This document shows positions 1-11,388 of a DNA stretch of 64,000 bases, in pieces. The DNA is from Limonium bicolor (taxonomy: Eukaryota; Streptophyta; Magnoliopsida; Caryophyllales; Plumbaginaceae). Both the position numbers and the translations under genes were made by a program. The notes under the pieces are model-generated. The model had not been told where the DNA came from. It was given only the letters and a program-made list of their open reading frames with translations, and ran no database searches. The stretch's first letter is position 1, and each line of letters starts with the position of its first letter. The stretch lies in assembly GCA_023374045.1 (NCBI GenBank), contig CM041776.1:476521375-476585374 (forward strand). Direction: 5' to 3'.

Positions 1-534
1 AAGCATGATGTATGTGTGTAATGTGTGCATGTTTTAAATAAAATCAACCGCATGCTAAGACGACAATTAGTTGTGCGTGGCCCGGTAGCATGCGGGCTGC
101 GGGATTACCATACCAGCAAAGGTACTGAGCCCCTTGGGGGCCACCCTTTTCTTCCTTTCTATTTCAGGTACAAGGAGCTGGAAGCCGTTCGAGAGTAGGA
201 CGGGGTAGTTATTTGTACATGGTAGTCATGAGAATTGTGGATGTATTGTAGGTGTAGTAAGACCGAATTTGTATCGGCGTTAGTTGGAAGATACTCGGTA
301 CATTGTAATGTAAGTGTATAATGATCGTTGGACATGGAACGGGATTTATGTGTAGTTGCTCGGGAGTTTAGTCCATCAGACCGGTACAATGTATGTATGT
401 TAGCCTTGTTAGCCACGTGGGTGGCTAACGGCGTGTAACACCAAGGAGTTAAGTTATTTTGTGAGATGTGATTTCCGCTGCAAGGTGTTGTTAAGTGTGT
501 TGTTAAGTGTGTTGTTAGTAGTTGGGGTGTTACA
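1..534 (+). mobile_element. 3' end of a family C LTR (left-arm copy)
   Basis: This is the reverse complement of the LTR end at 48783-49309. It ends with ...GGGGTGTTACA at 534, directly against AlkB sequence of a family A element, so a family C element is inserted there. The rest of the LTR lies outside the window. It contains the conserved CCCCAAGGGG-type block (near 130-150) and the LTR-end hairpin at 408-429. Confidence 0.75.
408..429 (+). repeat. Conserved LTR-end hairpin, family C
   Basis: GTTAGCC pairs with GGCTAAC around a short loop containing a CACGTG core. Hairpins at the same LTR position in families A and B have different but still complementary stems. Confidence 0.65.
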
Positions 535-905
535 ATTGCGAGGATCGGATCATGTTCGCATTATTGTGCAAGTTCTACTGATTGTGTGACAAGTGTTTGA
601 AACTCTGGGGGTATTGTCGGTGGCATTGCTCCGTCTGATGTTCGTGTCTCTTGGTATGTCTTGGTATAAGGATTCCAGTCCTTTCCCAAGAACATCATTT
701 TCAGCCTCATCTTCGCTCCACTGGGGAATTCGGGTGTATAAAATCCACCTGGACCCGTTCCTAGTTCGTTGCATCATCGAATAATTGAGATTTGTGCTTC
801 GGGTGTCAGGTATCCCCTTAATAAAATCATACCTGGTCGGATGACCTGACACTGCTCACTGGGGTAGTGGTGTGAGGTGATGTCGATCTCTTCTTGATTC
901 AATTC
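535..905 (-). pseudogene. AlkB-like 2OG/Fe(II) oxygenase domain, truncated (outer left copy)
   Basis: This is the N-terminal half of the AlkB-like domain of a family A retrotransposon. The recognisable parts run from the acceptor-like site near 906 through the segment matching the region around 'GYLTPEAQ' to about residue 90 of the intact copy at 38121-38753. The family C LTR (ending at 534) is inserted before the iron-binding motifs, so no catalytic residue remains. The frame is also broken. It mirrors the truncated right-arm copy at 48385-48782. Confidence 0.75.
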
Positions 906-2432
906 CTATGGTTATAAATTTATCTACTGTGAGTACTAGTTTCAACTACTTCATTTCATGCTCCATACATACTTCAATTATTTATTCATGCATTCATTCA
1001 AACGAATACTCCAATACTTAGAGATGCTTCTCAAGGATTCAAGGTTAAGATTATTACCTGGGCCGGACTTAGAACCGGACTCGTCTCGGTCTATGATATG
1101 CAAGGCAGGCTACCTCTGAGGTGCACCCCTCTGAGGACCCCGGGATCCCTGTCCCTGTGGTGCCTGCTGGGTCGGTGCATCGCCAGATGCAACCTCCTTG
1201 CCTTCCCTCTGCTTGTAGCTTTGGAAGTTCCCTTTCGGCTTGGCATTCTCTGGGCATTTATTAGCTGTATGTCCCGGTTTCTGGCAATTGTAGCACTTAT
1301 TTCTCTCCCATAGCAGTCCTTGTCGGGATGGTGTTGGTTGCACTTCCTGCACACATAGGTGCGGCCGTCGGAGAGAAGGTTTGGGGAAACCGGAGCAGAA
1401 CCTAAGGTTTAGAGGGTCAGCACATGTGTGCGTGGATATACTAGATGTTATACTTGTACGAATACGAATGAGGAGTAGAAGTTTACCCTTAGGTGGGTGT
1501 GAACCAACTGGTTAGCCACCGGTGCAGATGAACCAAGCTGAAGCAGCTCAACTGGTTTGCCCTGCTCAGCATGGGCACTGCTCTCGCTTGGGAAGTTCTT
1601 TTGAGTTTGATGAAAGAATTTCCCTTTCTTCTTTTTCAGCTTTTACCCTGGTTCTGCTCCTCAGCACTTGTGTTCTTATTGTTAGCCTTGTGCTTTAGCG
1701 CGGTTTCTTCATCCCGAAGTTGGCAAGTGATCTCAACACGAGAAGCCGCGTGATAACACTCCTGAAGGGAGGTAAATCGTGTGTAGCACATACCGTACCG
1801 AAGGCGAAGGCTCAGACCGCCATAGAAGTGATCGACCAACACCTGGCCGGTGTATCCTAGATCGGGTAGAAAACGGACGATAGAAGTGAAGGTTCTGTAG
1901 TATTCATCGACAGACATCTTCTCTGTCATTTTCAAGGCATCCAGCTCTAGCCTTTTCTTGGTCTTGACATGTTCTGGGTAATACTTGGAATGGAGGAGAG
2001 ATGCGAAGGATTCCCAGTCGAAAGTAGGGTCGTTGACGTGCTCATGCTTGACTAGCTTCCACCAATCCATGGCTGCATCTTTCAGATAGTAGGCTGCAAC
2101 TCTAACTCGAACTCCAGCAGGAGCTTCGAGGGTTTCGAACGCCGTCTCCATCTCGGAGATATAGGCTTCTAGCTTAGCCGGATCACTCTCGCCCCTAAAG
2201 CAAGGAGGGCGGAGTTCCGCTACAGCTTTTACCCAGTTGGCTTCTCTAGGTGGAGGGGGAGGGATTGACCCCGTTTGGTTTGTTGGTTTTGTTGCATCGC
2301 ATTGATTACTTGTGGTAGCATCTACGCTACCGTGGCGGCGATGATCTCAACAATCGTCTGCGCGCCAGGTCCTTCAGAGGCTTCGCCTCTACCTCGGCCT
2401 TGGCCTCGTCCTGACATCTGAACATTTAGCAT
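906..2432 (-). pseudogene. Family A gag with zinc knuckles (outer left copy)
   Basis: This is the Gag capsid/nucleocapsid precursor of a Ty3/gypsy element. The N-terminus is Gly-Arg-rich (GRG repeats near 2390-2416). The capsid part at 1636-2151 reads as one frame, including '...WWKLVKHEH' and 'LDALKMTEKMSVDEYYRTF'. Two CCHC-type knuckles lie near 1260-1352. Introns like those at 37432-37516 and 37861-38013 are present, and a TAG follows the 'RGAPQR' region. The frame is interrupted near 1630 and near the N-terminus. It mirrors 46852-48231. Confidence 0.8.
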
Positions 2433-2625
2433 TTACATTAGGCTCTGCAAGATATGACTCAAGGGTCTTGGAATTAAGCAAGGTATCGTCCATAAGGACG
2501 TCAAGGGTATCCGTTATTAACAACGGTAGTTCCTAGTTAGGTTTCTAAGTATCCGTCTTAAGACGGTTGAAGTCCTAACTTGGTAATCCCTATGCTCGGT
2601 ACTATAGACATCAGAGCGTAACTAC

Positions 2626-2637
2626 GCTCTGATACCA
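2626..2637 (-). other. Primer binding site (initiator tRNA-Met type)
   Basis: TGGTATCAGAGC on the minus strand, four bases downstream of the LTR end at 2642. This is the standard plant Ty3/gypsy and copia PBS and fixes the LTR/internal boundary and element orientation. Confidence 0.9.
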
Positions 2638-2745
2638 CTTTTGTAACACCCCTACCGTTAATCCTATTCTTACCATCTAATCGTCCTGTTAATCCTATCA
2701 GTTCGCAGCGGAAATACTACACTACTACGGCGGTGGTACAACGCC

Positions 2746-2767
2746 GCTAACCGCCCATACGGCTAGC
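2746..2767 (-). repeat. Conserved LTR-end hairpin, family A (left outer)
   Basis: The stem GCTAACCG/CGGCTAGC encloses a CCCATA loop, about 105 bp inside the LTR end. The stem bases differ from families B and C in compensating pairs. Confidence 0.6.
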
Positions 2768-4222
2768 TAGGCTTACCTTACTTACAGTGACGGTCTGATG
2801 ATCATAGTATACCAAGCTACTAAAACATTGCTTACTGAATACAAAATACCATTCACTTACATTAATGGACTACCGAGTATTTAAGTGTATTCAATTACAT
2901 CCTTCCACTAGTTTCCAAAAAATGAATGAGTTTAAAACAACTGCTCATCTATACCAATTCACCATCCTATCATTCTTTCACAATCCAAAAGGGTGTACCC
3001 CATGGTACACCGGCTAACAAAAATCTACAGTCGTGTACTACTTAGTACACCATCCATAATTCATGTTTGCACCAAAAAGAAATTAAACTAAATCTCTTCA
3101 CAGTCTTCACCCTTCTCTTGTACCTGCGTGTAGTAAAAACATCGCCCCAAGGGGCTCAGCAAAAGCTGCGCATGCACTCCGCATATACCGCGTGCTAGCT
3201 AGGGCACGCCGACTAATTAAGGTCAAATAGGCATGCGGTTCATTTTTAACATACATACATGCTTTGCATACAACATACATGCATATAAAATACATTACAC
3301 AATCCAAGATGGCAATATAACAGCACACACTTACTTACCTTCACCGTGTTAGCCAAATTACGCATCCGGGTTAATCGGTATGCTTATTACTCTTTTACTC
3401 ATTACATCTTACTTACTCTTACTTTACTTACTTACTTTCATTTACTTACTTACTCCTTCTTACTTACTTACTCATACTCATGTTAAGTCGGTATGACCTC
3501 CGGCCCGGGGACTACACCGTCCCACCCGGGATTTACTTGACTCACCAATCCGGGATGCTACCCATTTAAGGGATTTGGGCCGCGGACCAGTTTAAGAGTC
3601 AGGACTTGGATCCAACCTCTTGTGTCTCCGCATCCTCACCCGTGGCCGAAACTATATCGGACTTCTACTCATTCCAATTTAATTACCAATTTAAGTTAGA
3701 TTGGTTAGCTTGTGAGGAATCAGTTAGAAGTCCATCTCAAACACATTCGGTCACAATGCAATATATCATACATACACACATTCATTATCATCCATACATT
3801 TCATGAATTATACAAACTAAGATTTAAAGAAAAAAAATACAACATACAACACTACATATTCACAAGTATGCATAATAACTCCGATTTGTGCATTTATCTT
3901 ATTTGGTGATCAATTAGCACACAACACACAAATTAGAGTAACCAAGATAGCATACGGGGCATGAGGAATTCGTACCGTTCACCGTTGTACTTGTGTCCCA
4001 ACGTTCCTCCGGTGTTCACAAATCAAATCCTATGATATACACACATCGAGTGATTAATCTAACTATCATTAACTTAATTCGATTACTCTACGTTTCCTAA
4101 GTCATACTTACTAAGTCCTTTCCATTCTTACACTTACACATTACTTACTTACTCTTCTTTACTTTAAGTTTATTTCCTTACTTACAATGGTACATGTTAT
4201 ATGTACATATGCATGTGTAGGT

Positions 4223-4253
<31 letters not shown>

Positions 4254-4280
4254 ATATATATATACTCATTATAATTTTTT

Positions 4281-4690
4281 TTGACCCAACCGACCTTACC
4301 CAGGGTCGGACCCAAGGTCGGTCGAAGTCAGTAGGGTACATTCGCTGGAAAATTACAGGGCCGACCGACCTTGCCAAGTCCGGTCCGAAGGTCGGTCCAT
4401 TCCAGTGAGTTTTGGTTTCGACATTCTGGAGTCGACCGACCTTACATGTCCGGTCCAAGGTCGGTCCATTCCAGTAAGTCACACTACAGGCGAATTTTAG
4501 GCCGACCGACCTTGCAAGTCCGGTCCCCAAGGTCGGTCCATTCCAGAAGGTTTTAAGACGGGAATTTTCTGGCCGACCGACCTTGCAAGTTCGGTCCCCA
4601 AGGTCGGTCCATTCCAGAAGCTTTCCGTCCTTTGTAAATCTGGGCTCGACCGACCTTGCAAGTCCGGTCCCAAGGTCGGTCCAGTCCAGT
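4281..4690. repeat. GC-rich tandem hairpin array in LTR (left outer)
   Basis: Six units of about 60-65 bp. Each contains GACCGACCTTG, then CCGGTCC, then CAAGGTCGGTC, so each unit can fold on its own 11-bp stem. Units differ mostly in the spacer between stems. The array yields long ORFs on both strands, but these are by-products of the repeat. Confidence 0.85.
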
Positions 4691-6577
4691 GATTGCATTT
4701 TTATTTCTGTTTTCAGTCCCTCTTCTTACCTATTACATCCCCATTGTTCCTATACTTGCTCCCACATGTTTTAACACTAATTACACCTCCTAAATCCTAT
4801 TATTTCATTCCTTAATTCATTACACAAATCCTATATTAACTTACACTCTTGTTCTTCCCAAATTCCATTTCAACACTCACATGGTTTCTTCTCTAGTTGC
4901 ATTTTGCTACAGATTTCCTCTAACACTCTCCATCATCAGCTCCCTCTTCTAATGTCATTTCTAGAGTTTCTAATGCATTACAATACACTAACTACCTCTC
5001 TTAATCCACCCTACTAACTATCTCAATCAAAATCTGTTACAAGCACATGTTTTACACCTAGTTTCTAGTTCATAAGCCATATAATTTCTAGGCAAATTTT
5101 GTCATAGTCTCCCCTATATCTTTACACTCTCACCACATTGTTTCCACACACATTATCACTTATCCCACCTGTTCATACTCAACAACAATATACCAAGTTC
5201 TTCAATACAAATGCTACCCATTCAACACATTAAATTCCTGCACTCAAACACCCAATCCCAATCTAGTTTGTGACAGTTTTAATCGTCTTAAAGCTTCAAC
5301 ACAATTCAATTCTTCTCTGTATTACACTATTGTTCATTACCATTTTACAATACAATTTTATCCTTTAAAATCTGTTACACAAGCACACACAAGACTACAT
5401 AAGTGAGTATCATTACCTTGTTTCTCTTCTAGTTTCTTTTCTTCTTCTTGCTTCCTCTTCCTTCCTTCTCTCTCTCCACCGGTTTAGCAACCCAAATTCT
5501 CTAACACTATAACCCATATATACACATTTCAATACACCAAAAACTAACCCTACTATCCTTTAGAGCTTAATGTAGGTTTTAGGGTTTAGAAATTCCATTA
5601 CCTTGCAAGGGTATATGTAATGCTTGGAACAGCACAAGAGTAAGATTTCCCACTCTCCAACAATGCCAAAATCGGCTAGAGTACAAAGAACCAAACAAGG
5701 TTTTAGCTAGATTTTCGTTTTGCCCATAAGGGTTAGAAAAAGGACGAGATTTCAAGAAGATTTTTACCTCAAAATAACAAGGAGGAGAAGGTGGTTCTAG
5801 TGGTAGTCTTGAAGCTCCAAATGCTCCACACCCATGGAGATGAAAGTTCTCTTTTCCGGATTTTGAAAAGATAGAAGTGTTCCTCTTGATGAGAGGAAGA
5901 CAATGGTGGTATTTTATGATTTTTGGGGCAAGTTTGATGGGTTAACAAGAGGAGAGAAGTAGAGGTTTTGAGAGTTTACTATTTTCTCCATTGTTGCTGG
6001 TTGAGGAAGAAGAGAATAGAGAGGAGAAGGGGTGGGGGTCTGTACGTGAAAGAAGAGAATGAAATAGAGGAGAGAGAGTGGTGAGTAAGTAAAGTAAGTG
6101 AGTGTTTACTTTTATTGCTTTTGTGTTTTGTAAATAAGAAGGAGTAAGTGAGTGTATGTGAGAGAGGGAGATGGGATCGGCTGGCACAGCACACACACAC
6201 AAATTACTTTTTATTTTTATTTTTTTTAAAGTGGACACATAAGTTTGGTCTATTTATGTTTCTACCCCACAACTTCCCGTTTTTGACAGTTTTTACTAAT
6301 TTCTCGTTTTATTGATTTTATTGGTTCTAAAGCTTCACTAATATTTATTAATGATTATTTAGTTGACCAAAATTGTTACGAGTCTATTTGACCCGCTTAA
6401 AGTCACGTTTTCCCGGTTTCCTCGAAAAACATGCTTTAAGGTTCGTTAGCATTTTTAATCCATTTTAGGGATCCGTTTTCTTCGGGATTTGTTTCCTCAT
6501 GATTATTTATGCATAATTAAGCTTCTAAATTACTCGTTAGCCTAATTAATCACTATTTTTAATTACGGGGTTTTTCA

Positions 6578-6594
6578 ATCTACCCCCCTTAAGA
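6578..6594 (-). other. Polypurine tract (PPT1) beside the family A 3' LTR
   Basis: On the minus strand this is a TTAAGGGGGGTAGAT-type tract directly before the LTR start TGAAAAACC. It is the expected plus-strand priming site. Confidence 0.85.
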
Positions 6595-6990
6595 AACTTT
6601 GCCCTCAAAGTTGCTCAAGGTTAATAGTTTAGTAATTCTACTCATTAGGCAAACCAATTGCCATAATGTGTCTTACTACCACCTATGAGGTGTTTACTTC
6701 CTTCCACATTGCAAACATACACAATCCAAGCACATACGAATTACATACACCATACACCTTTTCCACACATACCATCACATTCACATTACACAATACACCG
6801 CTGCAATTCACGATACACATACATACATACATACACATACCAAATTCACTTGCACTACATGTGCCATACAAAACCTATTACAATACCTACACACTATGCA
6901 ATGCTCACCCCGAAGCAATGCAAAAGCAAAAAGGCTCTACCCCCCTTAAAAGGGGTACGCCCGTACCCGTATTACTAAATACTAGACTAC
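6595..6990 (-). other. Untranslated 3' internal region with a second PPT-like tract and hairpin
   Basis: About 400 bp between the pol stop and PPT1. It holds CA/TG-rich DNA (6700-6900) and, at about 6934-6967, a second CCCTTTTAAGGGGGG tract preceded on the sense strand by the hairpin GGGTACG/CGTACCC. The same layout occurs in family C near 61448-61482 with a different paired stem. Confidence 0.7.
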
Positions 6991-7528
6991 CTAGTCTATG
7001 AACAACTGTGGGTACTTAGCCTTCATGGCATCTTCCAACTCCCATGTCGCTTCTTCGACATCATGGTTTGACCATAGGACCTTCACCATTCGTATCGACT
7101 TATGGCGAGTGTCTTTGGTCTTCCTATCGAGGATTCTCACTGGAGTTTAATGTATCTCATTGTCGGCTCAATGGAAAGTCTCTCGGGCTCTAAGACATGA
7201 GAAGGATCAGAAATGAACTTCTTGAGTTGTGACACATGAAATACATCATGGACACGTCCCAAGTCCTCAGGTAGTGCTAACCTATAGGCTACGGATCCAA
7301 CTCTTTCGGTGATAGTGTACGGCCCTACAAATTTGGGCTTAGCTTGCCCTTCTGACCAAACGGAATACGCCTTCATAGGTGAAATGCGCAAGAACACCTG
7401 GTCGCCTACGGCAAACTCAAGGTTGCGTCGTCGCACATCCACATAGGATTTCTGTCTATCTTGGGCTGCCTTCATATTGGCTCGGATTTGTTGCACTTCC
7501 GCTTGGACTTGTTCTAGATACTCCGGTC
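6991..7528 (-). pseudogene. Family A integrase C-terminus and chromodomain-like tail (left copy)
   Basis: This is the end of the Ty3/gypsy polyprotein. From 7528 downwards it reads the integrase C-terminal barrel ('...GDQVFLRISPMK'), the chromovirus 'VHDVFHVSQLKKF' motif and a 'PVRILDRK...VKVLW...EEATWELED' segment typical of the chromodomain-like tail, ending at a TAG (6991-6993). In chromoviruses this tail is thought to steer integration into heterochromatin. One-base indels near 7140 and 7370 break the frame. Confidence 0.8.
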
Positions 7529-8454
7529 CTATGATGACCGCTTCGCTTGACTCATCCCAACACAAAGGTGTACGGCAAGGTCTACCGTATAGAGCTTGGA
7601 AGGCGACATCTTAATCGAGGCATGGTAGCTATTATTGTATGAAAATTCGATAAGATGAAGCTTGTCTAACCAACTCCCCTGAAAGTCTAAGGCACATGCC
7701 CGAAGCATGTCCTCCAGTGTCTGGATGGTCCTTTCTGTCTGACCGTCGGTCTGAGGATGGAAGGCGGTACTCAACTTCAATTCTGTACCCAACGCTTCCC
7801 GTGTAGCTCTCCAGTATCTCGAAAGAAATCTGGTGTCGCGGTCAGATACTATGGTTTTTGGGACTCCGTGATGTCTGATAATCTCCTTGTCGAATAGCTC
7901 TGCGAGCTTCACTACCTTCCAGGTGTCCTTCATCGGTATGAATCTGGCAACCTTGGTGAGGCGATCGACTACAACCCAGATCATGTTGAGTCCTCCCCTG
8001 GCAGGGGAGTCCTACAACAAAATCCATGGAGATATCATGGAATTTCCACTCTGGAACTGGCATTGATTGTACCATTCCGCCCGGTCTACGATGTTCAAAT
8101 TTCACTTTTTGGCATGTTAAGCATCTCAATACAAATTCTGTCACATCTGATTTCATTCCAGACCACCAGAAGTACCTCTTCATGTCTTTGTACATCTTGG
8201 AGGCTCCTGGATGGACTGACAATGTGGAACTGTGTGACTCTCGCAGGATGCGATCCCTTAGCTCAGCATTGCTTCGGGGGACGCATAGCCTGCCATTCAG
8301 CCGAATCAGACCATCTTCATGTAGCTTGAAGTCATACTTCTTCTTCTCAAATGTACCATTTTCAATCTTTCGTCTGATTTCGGTTAGGTAAGGGTCGCTC
8401 GACTGAGCGTCTCGCACATCGTCAACCAAGCTAGAAGAAGCGAGTAGCGAATGG
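7529..8454 (-). pseudogene. Family A integrase: zinc-binding and catalytic core (left copy)
   Basis: This integrase inserts the cDNA into the genome. The H-H-C-C zinc module is visible ('[11 protein letters not shown]...' and 'CLTCQK', near 8070-8290). The core reads '[11 protein letters not shown]' (first Asp), '[10 protein letters not shown]' (second Asp) and '[15 protein letters not shown]' with the following Glu. The core is split between two frames, with a shift near 7990 in a G/C run. The residues are present, but no single frame carries them all. Confidence 0.82.
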
Positions 8455-9196
8455 AGCGAGTGTGCTCGACGGCTCAGGGCGTCGGCTACAATGTTTGCCT
8501 TCCCTTCCTTATACTGTAGGTCGATGTCGTAGTCTGAGAGAAACTCCATCCACCTTCTCTGTCTCAAGTTCAGTTCTTTCTGTGTGAATACGTACTGTAA
8601 GCTCTTGTGGTCAGAGTAGATGGTGATGCTTACCCCATAGAGATAGTGTCGCCATATCTTCAAGGCGAAGACAATGGCTCCTAACTCCAGTCATGTGTCG
8701 GGTAATTCTCCTCATGCTTTTTCAGCTGGCGGGAGGCATAAGCTACAACCTTGCCATGCTGCATGAGTACGCATCCCATTCCTTTGCCTGATGCATCACA
8801 ATATACCTCAAATCCCTCTGTGCCCTCTGGAAGAGTAAGGATGGGCGCTGAGGTCAATGAGTCCTTTAGGCTCTGAAATGATACTTCGCACTCGTCTGTC
8901 CATACAAACGGTGCATCTTTCTTCATCAATGTGTCATGGGCTTAGCGACTTTTGAGAAGTCCTTTACGAATCTCCGGTAGTAACCGGCTAGACCAAGAAA
9001 GCTCCGAATGTCGGTAACAGTCTTAGGTCTAGGCCATGATCGTACAGCTTCAATCTTTGAAGGGTCAACTGAGATACCTGCGCTCGAGATGACATGACCA
9101 AGGAATGATACCTGATCTAGCCAGAACTCGCATTTGGAGAACTTCGCATACAGCTGGTTCTCGCACAGTGTCTCAAGCACTTTCCTCAAATGAATC
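8455..9196 (-). pseudogene. Family A RT thumb and RNase H (left copy)
   Basis: The RT connection region ('[18 protein letters not shown]', '[17 protein letters not shown]') is followed by RNase H ('[15 protein letters not shown]', 'YASRQLK', 'SDHKSLQY', 'ADALSRR'). RNase H removes RNA from the RNA-DNA hybrid. The frame shifts near 8930 and 8680. The 8680 break (one base short in 'THD...LELGA') is identical in the right arm at about 40563-40575, so the element was already defective before the arms were duplicated. Confidence 0.82.
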
Positions 9197-10355
9197 TCAT
9201 GTTCCTCTGCTGATTTGAGTATACAAGGATGTCGTCGATGAAGACAACAACCGAAGTGTCCAACTGCTCGCTGAATAGTCGTTCATGAGGTCCATGAATT
9301 TTGCTGGTGCATTTGACAAACCGAATGGCATGACGGTGAATTCGTAGTGGCCATATCTGGTACGGAATGCCGTTTTCTCTATGTCCTGCTCTTTGATAGC
9401 AATCTGATGATACCCAGAACGGAGGTCAATCTTGGAGAAGACTGATGCTCCTTTCAGCTGATCAAATAGGTCGTCGATGCGTGGCAATGGGTATCTATTT
9501 TTGACTGTGACCGCATTCAGCTCGCGGTAGTCAATACAAAGTTGGAGACTACCGTCCTTCTTCTTCACAAAGAGGACCGGTGCTCCCCAGGGTGATACGC
9601 TCGGGCGTATAAACCCTTTGTCAAGTAGGTCTCGCAGTTGTTTTTTCAACTCTGTCATTTCAGCAGGTGCCATAGTACGGTGCCCTAGCGATGGGACCGG
9701 TACCTGGCAAAAGATCGATTTCAAATTCCACTGCTCTCTGAGGTGGCATGCCGGGTAGCTCCTTAGGGAATACGTCAGGGAATTCGGATACAATGGGTAC
9801 TTCAGGCTGAACTCTGGATCTCTCTCCAGGTCTTGTACATAACATAGGTACACCTCATGGCCCTTTCTGAGCTCCCGGTACATAGCCATAGCAGATATGA
9901 GTGTGGTCGAAGGCTCTCTCGGTCTCTGGCGGTAAGATACAGTAACCCCAGAAGGACTCTTGAGCAGCAATCGATGCTCGGCGCAGAGGATTCTACCCTT
10001 GTGCCGCTCCAACCAATTCATTCCGATTATCAAGTCGAATCCCAATCCATTAAACTCGATGAAGGAGATGGGAAACGCTTCGCCTTTGATGTCAATCTTG
10101 GCTGCTTGGTAGTATTTGGTACACTGTACTCGCTCCTTCGATGGGAGAGTAACCATGAAGTTCGGTAGCTCATCCGCATCTAGCTTCAACCTCTTCACAA
10201 AAGATGGTGATACGAAGGTGTGAGAGGCGCCGGAGTCGAATAACATATAGGCTTCAATGCCATTCACTGGGAAGGTTCCTGTCAGATGGTGCCGCTTTTG
10301 CCGGCTTGTGCTTCAGTGAGGATACTCAGGTTACCTTCGGTACCGAGTCCACAAC
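9197..10355 (-). pseudogene. Family A protease and reverse transcriptase (left copy)
   Basis: One frame (9285-10267) carries an aspartic protease ('[12 protein letters not shown]') and RT up to '[17 protein letters not shown]'. The RT polymerase motif FIDD lies just beyond a frameshift at about 9285. It begins on the sense strand just after an acceptor-like AATAG|GT at 10356-10357, matching the proposed gag-to-pol splice acceptor at 38894. This copy is intact across the A-rich stretch where the right copy has lost a base (39608-39615). Confidence 0.85.
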
Positions 10356-10497
10356 CTATTGGATTCACAAGTGGATAAGTATTGATGGTGGACACAAGTG
10401 GAATTTAAATCAACACTACTCTTTATTGATAAACCAACCATCATACATGCCGTGTCTCTAATACACGTTACTAATAGATTACATGATACTATGAATT

Positions 10498-11236
10498 TAA
10501 TACTTGCTAAAGGTAAGGTTCAGGCGTCCTGGTTTCATGTGTGTGGCATTGATTATTCCGGCGGGGTGCCGTATTCACTTGATCTTGTTGATCCCATGAT
10601 ACAGCATCCTAGAGTTTCCACCCATGATTAGGACATCTCCTGATCTCAATACCAGTTTCTGTGCGAGGTCCACACGCTTCTGCTCGCTATACATAAATAC
10701 GGCGTCATCACCAATGGACCAAGACACTACGGGCACTCCTTGTTCAAGAGATTCCGCTGTCTCGTCCTTGTCTTGGTGTAACCCAAGTCGTCCTTCTTTC
10801 TCATAGAAGTTGACGATACAAATGTCCGCTTCAATTGCGGGGATCGGATCATGTTCGCATTGTTGTGTGCAAGTTCTACTGATTGTGTGACAAGTGTCTG
10901 AAACTCTGGGGTATTGTCGGTGGCGTTGCTCCGTCTTGTGTTCGTGTCTCTTGGTATGTCTTGGTATAAGGATTCCAGTCCTTTCCGAAGCACATCATTT
11001 TCAGCCTCATCTTCGCTCCACTGGGGAATTCGGGTGTATAAAATCCACCTCGACCCGTTCCTAGTTCGTTGCATCGTCGAATAATTGAGATTTGTGCTTC
11101 GGGTGTCAGGTATCCCCTTAATAAAATCATACCTGGTCGGATGACCTGACACTGCTCACTGGGGTAGTGGGTGAGGTGATGTCGATCTCTTCTTGATTCA
11201 GTTTCGATGGTATTGGATAGCAGGTACTAAAGCTTC
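10498..11236 (-). pseudogene. AlkB-like 2OG/Fe(II) oxygenase domain (inner left copy, frameshifted)
   Basis: This is a full-length counterpart of the intact copy at 38014-38753, with the stop TAA at 10498-10500 and the acceptor-like CAG|GA at 11237-11238. All catalytic segments are present, but the frame is lost where the right copy has five C's and this one four (around 10909), and again near 10860. Both are homopolymer or short-repeat indels, so either decay or base-calling error is possible. It lies between gag (11389-12774) and protease (from 10355). Confidence 0.82.
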
Positions 11237-11388
11237 CTGTGGTTATAAATTTATCTACAGTGAGTACTAGTTTCAACTACTTCATTTCATGCTCCATACA
11301 TACTTCATTTATTTATTCATGCATTCATTCAAACGAATACTCCAATACTTAGACATGCTTCTCAAGGATTCAAGGTTAAGATTATTAC
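11237..11388 (-). other. Putative intron between gag and AlkB (left inner)
   Basis: Donor CAG|GTAATA and acceptor CCACAG|GA on the minus strand, 152 bp (153 in the right arm). It contains stops in the gag frame. Details are given under the right-arm copy at 37861-38013. Confidence 0.6.

Larger units (their letters stand above)
2642..6577 (-). mobile_element. Family A long terminal repeat (left outer)
   Basis: On the minus strand it starts TGAAAAACCCCG (at 6577) and ends GGGGTGTTACA (at 2642), about 3.94 kb, bounded by a polypurine tract at 6578 and a PBS at 2626-2637. This LTR serves as the 3' LTR of the pol-containing unit to its right and the 5' LTR of the partial unit to its left. Inside it are a six-unit GC-rich hairpin array (4281-4690), a (CA)n run (about 4221-4250), TTAC-rich microsatellite DNA (about 3390-3480), and the conserved hairpin at 2746-2767. 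Short ORFs here look like chance frames. Confidence 0.88.

Noticed and set aside
3107..3328. Conserved LTR ORF 'MCCYIAILDC...' (also 45953)
   Set aside because: Covers the conserved noncoding block, is missing or broken in the inner LTRs, and has no domain.
4159..4698. A 179-codon ORF with repeated 'WTDLG..LARSVG' motifs, seen in every family A LTR
   Set aside because: It is the translation of the tandem hairpin array. It appears on both strands, length varies between copies, and it matches no domain.
5942..6238. LTR ORF of about 98 codons repeated in all family A LTRs (also 33079 and 43012)
   Set aside because: Low-complexity Ser/Leu/His reading of a TC-rich stretch, with length and frame not conserved between copies.
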